DNA of 6,021 nt from contig JAGDAG010000255.1 in the NCBI GenBank assembly GCA_017959625.1, positions 1 through 6,021 on the forward strand, written 5' to 3'. The notes below the pieces were generated by a model. The model saw only the letters and a list, made by a program, of their open reading frames with translations. It was not told where the DNA came from and did not search any database. Shown here in pieces: positions 1-5,288 of this stretch. Numbering within the stretch: the first letter of the stretch is position 1; each line of letters opens with the position of its first letter. A program made the translations under genes and the position numbers. Origin of the DNA: Abditibacteriota bacterium. Its GTDB lineage: Bacteria > Armatimonadota > UBA5829.

Positions 1-896
1 GCTTTGCCATGGGCTTCGCCGACGCCTTTTCGGGCTTCGGGCAGGGAATGGCCACCCTTTCGGTTGCGGGAGCCCTGGCGCTTTTGCCCTCCGCCGGCTG
101 GAAGGCCGCCTTTTGGCTGCCTCCCCTGGTCTCTCTCGCCATGCTGGCGGTCTTTTGCCTGTTTGCCAAGGACAGCCCCGGCAAGGTAGGCCTGAAGTAC
201 TACGTGGAGACCAACCCCGACACGGCGGCAGCCGAAGCCGAAATGAAGGCCCTCGTTAAGGAAAAGGGCTTTTTGTACCCCTACCGCTACGTGCTGCGCA
301 ACCGCACCTTCGTGGCGTGGCTCGTCATATGCTTTCTCGTGGGGCTGGCGCGCTACGGCCTGGTCATCTGGATACCTCTCTATTTCGTGGAAAGGTTCGA
401 TATCGACATCACCGCCGGGCTTTTGCAGTCTTTGGCCCTGCCCGCGGGCATGGGAGTCGGCGCCATAGTCACTCCTTCCCTCACCGACAGGTTCTGCCCC
501 CGGAACAGGCTGCCGGCGGTCATGGCCAGCGCAGTAGCAGCCGCCGTACTGATAGAAGCCTTTACTCTGGTGGAACCCTCTTCCCCCGCCCAGCTGGCCC
601 TGGCGGAGGTCCTGCTGTTCCTTTCGGGCTTTTCCGTTTATTCGGTATGCGGCACAATATGGGCCTTTGCTTCGGACACGGGGGGGAGAGTCTTCGGAGG
701 CACCTGCTCCGGGATACTCAACTTCGGCTGTTATATGGGCGCCGCGGTCCAAAGCATCGTTTACGGCTTCCTGCTGGACCAGAAGGGCTGGACTACGGTG
801 TTCTTCTCCATAGCCGCCTTCTGCGCCGTTATCGCTCTTTTGGCCTTTTTCACTACCCTGACAGGCAGGCTCAAAAAAAACCGAAAAACCGAATAA
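1..896 (+). CDS. MFS transporter, OPA (GlpT/UhpT-like) family, 5'-truncated
   Basis: C-terminal part of a 12-helix inner-membrane secondary transporter. The frame is open from base 3 and the true start lies upstream of the window. Numbering from the Met at base 9, eight hydrophobic segments fall near residues 15-27, 33-53, 100-125, 140-158, 168-187, 195-217, 232-255 and 262-284, matching TM5-TM12. The central loop begins with KDSPGKVGL, and TM7 carries LARYGLVIWIPLY, which resembles the LLRYGILDWSPTY stretch of E. coli GlpT as I remember it. On that alignment Arg115 corresponds to GlpT Arg269, one of two phosphate-binding arginines, so an organophosphate substrate is plausible but unproven. 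TLTDRF-type sequence (SLTDRF, 157-162) follows TM8, the usual MFS loop motif. It ends with a basic tail and two tandem TAA stops. It sits upstream of a glycoside hydrolase and an esterase, suggesting uptake of a sugar or sugar phosphate. Another sugar/organic anion MFS family is the alternative. Membership of MFS is near certain; the subfamily is fairly likely. Confidence 0.9.
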   Translation, partial: FAMGFADAFSGFGQGMATLSVAGALALLPSAGWKAAFWLPPLVSLAMLAVFCLFAKDSPGKVGLKYYVETNPDTAAAEAEMKALVKEKGFLYPYRYVLRNRTFVAWLVICFLVGLARYGLVIWIPLYFVERFDIDITAGLLQSLALPAGMGVGAIVTPSLTDRFCPRNRLPAVMASAVAAAVLIEAFTLVEPSSPAQLALAEVLLFLSGFSVYSVCGTIWAFASDTGGRVFGGTCSGILNFGCYMGAAVQSIVYGFLLDQKGWTTVFFSIAAFCAVIALLAFFTTLTGRLKKNRKTE

Positions 897-924
897 TAAT
901 ATTGTCACCGCCGCCGCGGCCGTA

Positions 925-933
925 TGCTATAAT
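925..933 (+). promoter_or_regulatory. Extended -10 promoter for the glycoside hydrolase
   Basis: TGCTATAAT is a perfect extended -10 element (TGn plus TATAAT). The best -35-like hexamer, TTGTCA at 902-907, is 20 bases away, which is too far for a normal spacer, but extended -10 promoters depend less on a -35. Transcription would start near 940 and give a leader of about 155 nt before the ATG at 1096. No terminator is visible between the transporter stop and this site, so read-through from upstream is also possible. Confidence 0.6.
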
Positions 934-942
934 AACAGTAGA

Positions 943-1075
943 ACGCCGGGCTTTGCCGCAGGAGTCTTCCGGGCAAACCTGTGAGAGCTGCTTATTACAG
1001 CCCGGCTGCGGCGGCGTCCGTTGGGCCAAAGCGGGCCGCCGGCGTATCAACGGAACATCATCACCCCTTCGGGGG
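943..1075 (+). promoter_or_regulatory. Structured 5' leader, candidate cis-regulatory RNA
   Basis: This untranslated stretch carries several perfect complementary segments: 943-949 with 1039-1045 (ACGCCGG/CCGGCGT), 955-960 with 1007-1012 (GCCGCA/TGCGGC), 969-974 with 1000-1005 (CCGGGC/GCCCGG), and a GGCC/GGCC hairpin at 1024-1027/1034-1037. These nest into one closed domain. A further pair, 1018-1023 with 1048-1053 (CCGTTG/CAACGG), crosses the outer stem and would make a pseudoknot or a competing fold. An alternative 7-bp pairing, 945-951 with 1000-1006, competes with two of these helices. A CCCC-UUCG-GGGG hairpin at 1064-1075 follows, 11 bases before the Shine-Dalgarno. I do not recognise any known riboswitch consensus. 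High GC makes chance pairing easier, so the whole is a candidate only. Confidence 0.4.
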
Positions 1076-1095
1076 CAAATATTAACGAGGTTTTT

Positions 1096-2949
1096 ATGGA
1101 ACTTGTTGTAGGAGGGGCGCGCTTCGGACAGCCCGACGAAAAGGAAGCGCTTGCAAACATAAAAAAGATGGGGTTCACCTCGGTCCAGATATACGTTTTC
1201 TGGAACGATTTCGAACCGGAATTCGGCAGATTCGACTGGTCGTATTACGACCGCATGGTAAAGCTCATCAAGGAAGCGGGGCTCAGATGGGTGCCTTTCA
1301 TACTGATGGGGCCCCGGTACGCCGCCCCCAAGTGGCGCCTGGAGGAGGATACCTTTGTGCCCCTCGTGTGTCTGGAGCACGGCAAAGAGTGCCCCATTGA
1401 ATCTATCTGGAACCCGGCTTTCCGGGCCCACGTTTCCCGGGTGCTCAGGGCTTTTGCGGAGCACTATATGCCCATGGACGTCATCGAATCCGTGATGCCC
1501 GGCATCTGCGGCGACTACGGCGAAGCCATCTTCCCCGTGCGGGGCAACTGGCCCGGCGCCTATCACGGCCACGACGGCTTCTGGTGCGGCGGCGACGATG
1601 CGGCGGAGGATTTCCGCCTTTGGCTCAAAAACAAATACAAGACAGCGGACGCCCTCAACGCCGCCTGGCGCAGCAATTTCGCCTCCTTTAAGGAGGTCCG
1701 CCCGGCTCCCATCCACACTCTGCCCTCCCGCACCGCCCATCTGGATCTGGTGACCTGGTACAGGGAGGCCATGAGCCTCTACAGCCGCTTCTGGCTGGAC
1801 GAATGCCGCAAGGCCTTCGGATACGGCGTTTCTCTCTATATGTGCACCGGCGGCTGGGAGGAACCCTGGCACGGTTCCTGCTTTGCCGACCAGGCTAAAT
1901 ATGCGGCGGAATTCGGTGGCGGCATAAGGCTCACCAACGAGTGCAACAAGTTTTACGAAAACATAGTGCGCACCATCTACACCTGGTCCGCCTGCCAGTT
2001 TTACGGAGCCAATATGGGCCTGGAGCCGGTGGGCCCCATCACTCCCCGGGGCTTCCGGGAAAGGGTGTTCGGCTCCATGGCCTACCGCAACGGCCAGATG
2101 CACAGCTATTACGGCAACGTGTTCGACGGCACGGACTGCAGAGTGAAAAAGGAAGACTGGCAGATGCTGCTGGATAACGCCGCTCCCGGAAAAACCAAAA
2201 AGAGCATAGCGGTGTTTTACCCCTCCGACCGCAGCGTGCTGGACGGCGAGATGCCCGGGGAGTTCAACGAGGCCGTCAAGCTTTTGAGGAAATACTACCC
2301 CATAAGCATGATCAGCGAGCAGATGATCCTTGACGGCGCCCTTGACGAGACCGAGGTCCTTATCATGGTTTACGCCAGGTCCACCCGCCGGGAGGTGCTG
2401 GAAAAGATCGCCCGCTGGGCAAAGACCCGGGGGAAAGCTCTGCTCTCCAACGGCCCCGTGCTGGACGTGGAGCTCCGGCACGTGGCGGAGTTTGACGCCC
2501 TTTTCGGCATGAACGGGGACACCGACTGGGCCACGGGCCACGTGGACCACATAGTGCACCCCACGGAGGGGCTCCCCAGCGTGTGCTCCATCGACAAGAT
2601 ACACGTGATGGACAGCTACGTGAATTTCGACCCGGGCACGGTGCTCATCGCCTCCAACAAGCCCGTGGACATGCGGGCCGGCATGAAGGTGCCGGAATGC
2701 TCGTGCCTCTTTATGAAGGCCACGGAAGCGGGCTGCCGTTGCATCATGTATTCCGGCGACTGCGATATGGAATACGACGCCGAGAAGGAATTCCCCTCCG
2801 CCCTGGCGTTCCCCAAGCTGCTGAAGGACGCCGCCGCCATGGCGGGGATAGAGCCCTGGGAGCTGAAGGAAGGCGAAGTTGCCAAGGCAGAGCTTCCCGG
2901 CGGCACCCTCACCCTTACCGAAACGGATATAAGGCTCGGCCGGAAGTAA
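1096..2949 (+). CDS. Glycoside hydrolase, TIM barrel with GH42-type trimerisation-like domain
   Basis: Predicted 617-residue cytoplasmic glycosidase with no signal peptide. The ATG at 1096 is chosen because GAGG (1087-1090) lies 5 bases upstream and the first barrel strand (LVVGGARFG) starts right after it. The frame is open back to 985 with a TTG at 1021, but that would translate the structured leader. Residues 1-350 look like a GH-A-type barrel: FWNDFEPEFGRFDW (35-48) and GLRWVPFI (62-69) are typical of the strand 2-3 region in GH42 and GH14 enzymes. Glu143 in GICGDYGEAIFP (136-147) resembles the beta-amylase GxxGExRYP acid motif and is the likely acid/base. Glu310 in GANMGLEPVGP (304-314) is the likely second carboxylate. 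Residues about 368-470 form an alternating strand/helix domain like the class-I amidotransferase-fold trimerisation domain of GH42 beta-galactosidases. The C-terminal 150 residues look like beta-sandwich material. Substrate and exact GH family are not readable. The neighbouring transporter and esterase suggest oligosaccharide breakdown. Confidence 0.85.
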   Translation: MELVVGGARFGQPDEKEALANIKKMGFTSVQIYVFWNDFEPEFGRFDWSYYDRMVKLIKEAGLRWVPFILMGPRYAAPKWRLEEDTFVPLVCLEHGKECPIESIWNPAFRAHVSRVLRAFAEHYMPMDVIESVMPGICGDYGEAIFPVRGNWPGAYHGHDGFWCGGDDAAEDFRLWLKNKYKTADALNAAWRSNFASFKEVRPAPIHTLPSRTAHLDLVTWYREAMSLYSRFWLDECRKAFGYGVSLYMCTGGWEEPWHGSCFADQAKYAAEFGGGIRLTNECNKFYENIVRTIYTWSACQFYGANMGLEPVGPITPRGFRERVFGSMAYRNGQMHSYYGNVFDGTDCRVKKEDWQMLLDNAAPGKTKKSIAVFYPSDRSVLDGEMPGEFNEAVKLLRKYYPISMISEQMILDGALDETEVLIMVYARSTRREVLEKIARWAKTRGKALLSNGPVLDVELRHVAEFDALFGMNGDTDWATGHVDHIVHPTEGLPSVCSIDKIHVMDSYVNFDPGTVLIASNKPVDMRAGMKVPECSCLFMKATEAGCRCIMYSGDCDMEYDAEKEFPSALAFPKLLKDAAAMAGIEPWELKEGEVAKAELPGGTLTLTETDIRLGRK

Positions 2950-2956
2950 ACGAAAC

Positions 2957-2982
2957 GCGGGTCCGCCTTCGGGCGGGCCCGC
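2957..2982 (+). terminator. UUCG-capped hairpin after the glycoside hydrolase
   Basis: An 11-bp stem (2957-2967 with 2972-2982, one G-U pair) closes a UUCG tetraloop, 7 bases after the stop codon. It is very stable, but the bases that follow are AATAATATGG rather than a T-tract. It may be a terminator of the U-poor kind, a 3'-end stabiliser, or a transcript-processing barrier that separates glycosidase from esterase expression. Confidence 0.6.
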
Positions 2983-2989
2983 AATAATA

Positions 2990-2998
2990 TGGTATAAC
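2990..2998 (+). promoter_or_regulatory. Possible extended -10 before the esterase
   Basis: TGGTATAAC matches an extended -10 (TGn plus TATAAC, 5 of 6). No -35 is seen: the GC hairpin occupies that position. Initiation about 7 bases downstream would start the mRNA near 3005, inside the Shine-Dalgarno GGGGAG (3003-3008), giving an unusually short leader. An overlapping TAATAT (2985-2990) would place the start near 2997 instead. Confidence 0.35.
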
Positions 2999-3014
2999 TC
3001 ACGGGGAGAAAAGT

Positions 3015-3851
3015 ATGATACGGATAGTTTTTGCGCTCCTGCTTCTGCTTGCTTCCGCGGCGGTTTTTGCCGCGGAGGTGAAGACCGTGCGAAACGCGGT
3101 TTACGGCAGAGCCGGCGGGCACGACCTTATTATGCATATAACCGAGACCGACGACGGCGCAGACTTCAAGCCCGCCATGGTGTGTATCCACGGAGGCGGC
3201 TTTTCGGCGGGAGACGCCGAGTCCATGGTGCCCTGGGCGGGAGAAATGGCAAAGCTGGGCTTCAAATGCTTTTCCATAGAATACAGGCTTGCCGGCGAAG
3301 CCCTCTGGCCGGCTCAGACGGAAGACTGCAAAACGGCGGTGCGGTACATCCGCGCCAACGCAAAAAAATACGGCATAGACCCCAACCGCATCGGCGCCTT
3401 CGGCCATTCCGCCGGAGGGACCCTCGCCTGCATGCTGGGGGTCATGAAGCCCGGCAAATACGAGGGGGAAGCGCATCCCGCGGTGTCGTCCGTGGTGCAG
3501 GGCGTGATAAACTACTGCGGCAGAGAGACCTTTACCGAAGGGGCGGGCCCCCGTTTGCTGGACACTCTCTTCGGCAAGGCTGCCGAAGGAAGGGAAGAAC
3601 GTATAAAAGCAGCCAGCCCTCTTACAAACGTTTCCCGGGCGTCCGCCCCCCATCTTCTGATCCACGGCGACGCCGACGACGTGGTCTCCTACAGGCTGGG
3701 GGAACCCTACAGAGACGCTTTGAGAGCCTGGGGAGTGCGCTGCGACTGGCTGCTGGTAGAGGGCGGCTGGCATATAATAGACAACTACGACGTCTGGCAG
3801 GATATCGGCAGGTTCTGCCGGGAAGTGTTTTGGAAAGAGGCTGCGCGTTGA
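3015..3851 (+). CDS. Secreted alpha/beta-hydrolase esterase (HGGGF/GHSAGG type)
   Basis: A 278-residue serine esterase of the BD-FAE / hormone-sensitive-lipase-like alpha/beta-hydrolase group. The start is fixed by GGGGAG (3003-3008), 6 bases before the ATG. Residues 1-20 are a Sec signal sequence: Arg3, a Leu/Ala-rich core, then VFAA before EVK, with cleavage likely after residue 19 or 20. HGGGF (59-63) is the oxyanion-hole motif. GHSAGG (130-135) is the nucleophile elbow with Ser132, HGDADD (217-222) supplies the acid, most likely Asp221, and GGWH (250-253) supplies His253. The triad is complete and spaced as in the family, and the length is normal for a single-domain enzyme. The product should act in the periplasm or outside the cell, removing acyl or feruloyl/acetyl groups from carbohydrate. 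The sugar-linked role is inferred from the adjacent glycosidase, and a general carboxylesterase is equally compatible. The stop TGA overlaps a TTG start for the next small frame. Confidence 0.9.
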   Translation: MIRIVFALLLLLASAAVFAAEVKTVRNAVYGRAGGHDLIMHITETDDGADFKPAMVCIHGGGFSAGDAESMVPWAGEMAKLGFKCFSIEYRLAGEALWPAQTEDCKTAVRYIRANAKKYGIDPNRIGAFGHSAGGTLACMLGVMKPGKYEGEAHPAVSSVVQGVINYCGRETFTEGAGPRLLDTLFGKAAEGREERIKAASPLTNVSRASAPHLLIHGDADDVVSYRLGEPYRDALRAWGVRCDWLLVEGGWHIIDNYDVWQDIGRFCREVFWKEAAR

Positions 3852-4127
3852 AAAAAAATAGAAACAGAGGGGCATCTGCCCTATAAAAAACTGTTCGACG
3901 CGCTGATCGACTCAAACAGGCTGTGTTTCGAGACTGTGGGCGCAGACGCCGAAGGCAGGACGATACTGCACAGGTCCCGGACCGTAAACATGAGCAGCGC
4001 CTGCGGAGAAGAAAGCGAATACTTCTTTCTGACACCGGAGGAAGTGGCCGTTTATGCCCGCAGGGCGAACAAAAACGGCTTTCCGGGCAAAAAGGAACTC
4101 AAAAAGTATCTGTCGCAGGCAAAATAA
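3848..4127 (+). CDS. Small unknown protein, frame broken at an A8 run
   Basis: I do not recognise this protein. A TTG at 3848 overlaps the esterase stop (TTGA) and has AGAGG (3836-3840) 7 bases upstream, an ideal translational-coupling arrangement. Read literally, it hits a TAA at 3884-3886. Directly after the TTG is a run of eight A (3851-3858). If one A is skipped, the frame continues as a product of 92 residues ending at the TAA 4125-4127, beginning MKKIETEGHLPYKKLFDALI. Codon use in that frame is GC3-rich like its neighbours, which supports real coding. The product has no membrane segment. It has an acidic middle, then FFLTPEEVAVYARRANKNGF and a Lys-rich end (KKELKKYLSQAK), probably a short helical cytosolic protein. 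The break could be a recent mutation, an assembly error, or programmed slippage. Without slippage, the only good in-frame start is GTG 3936 (63 codons), which has only a weak ribosome binding site. Confidence 0.5.
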
Positions 4128-4135
4128 AAAGCCCG

Positions 4136-4164
4136 TTGACTTTTGCCGGCGGATATAATATAAT
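4136..4164 (+). promoter_or_regulatory. Strong sigma-70-type promoter for the DUF362 gene
   Basis: TTGACT (4136-4141, 5 of 6 to consensus) is followed after exactly 17 bases by TATAAT (4159-4164). A second TATAAT overlaps it at 4154-4159, with only a 12-base spacer, so the downstream copy is the likely functional -10. Transcription should begin near 4171 and give a leader of about 50 nt. This is the best promoter in the window and marks the DUF362 gene as its own unit. Confidence 0.8.
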
Positions 4165-4180
4165 CATAGTATAAATATGC

Positions 4181-4206
4181 AAAGTGAAAACCGAGGGTTT
4201 CACTTT
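4181..4206 (+). repeat. 9-bp perfect inverted repeat in the DUF362 leader
   Basis: AAAGTGAAA (4181-4189) and TTTCACTTT (4198-4206) are exact inverted copies separated by 8 bases, ACCGAGGG. The site begins about 10 bases after the predicted transcription start and ends 4 bases before the Shine-Dalgarno. It could be an operator for a dimeric repressor or an RNA hairpin controlling translation. The loop holds a GAGGG that mimics the real ribosome binding site. Confidence 0.6.
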
Positions 4207-4222
4207 CACTGCGAGGTACGTT

Positions 4223-5248
4223 ATGAACAAAAGGACCCTTGCGGCCTTTACCGCCGCTGTTGCCGCCGTATGCGCGGCTTTTGCCGCCTTTGTGTTTTGG
4301 GGGCCCGGCGAAAGCGCCGCAGCAGCCGCTCCCGCGAAGACCGCCGCCGTGAAAAGCGGAAAGGCGTCTGTAGTGTATATGACCAAAGAGATATCTCCGG
4401 AGTCGCTGGTAAGGATCTACAAGGTTCTGGGGTTTGAGCCTGTGGGCAAGACTGCAGTAAAAATATCTACCGGCGAGTCTTCCCGCAGCAACCATCTGAG
4501 GCCTGCCCTTATAAAGGATCTGGTGCAGAGCGTCAACGGCACCATCGTGGAATGCAACACCGCCTACGGAGGCAACCGCGCCACCACCGTCCTTCACTGG
4601 CAGCAGATAAAGCAGAGGGGCTACCTGGATATCGCTCCAGTGGACCTTATGGATAAGGACGGAGAGATGGAGATCCCCATAAAAATCAAAAACGGCAATA
4701 TTTCTGCCGATATAGTAGGAAAACATATAGACGATTACGGATCGCTTATTTGCCTTTCCCACTTTAAGGGCCACGCTATGGCCGGTTTCGGCGGGGCAAT
4801 CAAAAATATGTCTATAGGCATGGCTTCTTCTCACGGAAAGCTGCGCATACATACGGCAGGCCACAGTGATACGCAGTGGGGCGCCGGAGGCACTCAGGAC
4901 GGTTTTCTGGAGAGCATGGCCGAAGCCACGACAGCCGTTATAGACAGATTTAAAGGCAGAGTAGTATATATAAACGTGATGAACAATATGTCCATCGACT
5001 GCGACTGCGACGGCAATCCGTCAAAACCGACTATACATGATATGGGCATACTCGCCTCTTACGATCCTGTGGCTTTGGATAAAGCGTGTGTGGATCTGAT
5101 TTACAACCATGTTGCCGGGTCTGACGAAAATACTCAGACTTTTATTGACAGAGTCAACGGCCGCAACGGCCTGCACACACTTGAGTATGCCGAAAAAATA
5201 GGTCTCGGCTCCCGGAAATACAGCATAAAGAGCATCGACGCCGAATAG
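4223..5248 (+). CDS. DUF362 domain protein, exported or membrane-anchored
   Basis: A 341-residue protein of the DUF362 family, whose biochemical role is poorly established. The ATG at 4223 is chosen over an in-frame GTG at 4184 because GCGAGG (4211-4216) lies 6 bases upstream and the GTG falls within the inverted repeat. Residues 1-28 (MNKR, then an Ala/Phe-rich core) are a signal peptide or anchor, followed by an Ala/Pro/Lys linker to about 45. The domain spans about 48-335. Family hallmarks are HFKGHAMAGFGGAIKN (180-195), the GK...H segment (206-210), and CDCDGNPSKPTIHDMGILAS (260-279) followed by DPVALDKACVDL (281-292). Cysteines are at 17, 111, 177, 260, 262 and 289. The 4Fe-4S ferredoxin module found at the C-terminus of many relatives is absent, so this is the short form. 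It has its own promoter and an intrinsic terminator. Some DUF362 proteins are annotated as iron-sulfur or redox proteins; I would not assign a reaction. Confidence 0.88.
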   Translation: MNKRTLAAFTAAVAAVCAAFAAFVFWGPGESAAAAAPAKTAAVKSGKASVVYMTKEISPESLVRIYKVLGFEPVGKTAVKISTGESSRSNHLRPALIKDLVQSVNGTIVECNTAYGGNRATTVLHWQQIKQRGYLDIAPVDLMDKDGEMEIPIKIKNGNISADIVGKHIDDYGSLICLSHFKGHAMAGFGGAIKNMSIGMASSHGKLRIHTAGHSDTQWGAGGTQDGFLESMAEATTAVIDRFKGRVVYINVMNNMSIDCDCDGNPSKPTIHDMGILASYDPVALDKACVDLIYNHVAGSDENTQTFIDRVNGRNGLHTLEYAEKIGLGSRKYSIKSIDAE

Positions 5249-5256
5249 CGTTTCCC

Positions 5257-5285
5257 CGGGGCGGCAAAAGCGCCGCCCCGTTTTT
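5257..5285 (+). terminator. Intrinsic terminator of the DUF362 gene
   Basis: A perfect 9-bp GC stem (5257-5265 with 5272-5280) closes a 6-base loop (AAAAGC) and is followed at once by five T (5281-5285). It starts 8 bases after the stop codon. It is a classical Rho-independent terminator and lies exactly where the next gene's ribosome binding site would be. Confidence 0.92.
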
Positions 5286-5288
5286 GTT

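Noticed and set aside
956..966. CAGGAGTC resembling part of a cobalamin-riboswitch B12 box
   Set aside because: The rest of the B12 box and the upstream core conserved segments are missing, and its position in the leader is wrong for that class.
945..1006. tRNA-like 7-bp acceptor stem, GCCGGGC with GCCCGGC
   Set aside because: There is no T-loop consensus, no plausible anticodon arm, and only 62 bases. It is kept only as an alternative helix of the leader.
981..1085. Leader ORF of 34 codons with a GTG start and a His-His-His run, ending just before the glycosidase
   Set aside because: It has no Shine-Dalgarno, and three His codons are too few to argue for an amino-acid attenuator. Its position inside the folded leader speaks against translation.
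1021..1095. TTG at 1021 as an upstream start for the glycosidase
   Set aside because: There is no ribosome binding site, the extra 25 codons lie in the structured leader, and the ATG at 1096 has GAGG at good spacing.
317..1111. 264-codon plus-strand frame inside the transporter
   Set aside because: The translation is Arg/His/Gly-rich without hydrophobic segments and is an out-of-frame shadow of the transporter running into the leader.
871..2604. 577-codon open frame on the minus strand
   Set aside because: It lies antisense to the glycosidase, whose GC-rich codons suppress stops on the opposite strand. The translation is low-complexity His/Gly/Val/Ala-rich with no domain motif, and the plus-strand protein is clearly real.
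2616..3875. 419-codon open frame on the minus strand
   Set aside because: It covers the end of the glycosidase and all of the esterase in antisense. The esterase has a complete catalytic triad and signal peptide, so this is a shadow.
4184..4222. GTG at 4184 as the DUF362 start
   Set aside because: It lies inside the inverted repeat with no ribosome binding site, and it would bury the signal peptide behind 13 extra residues.
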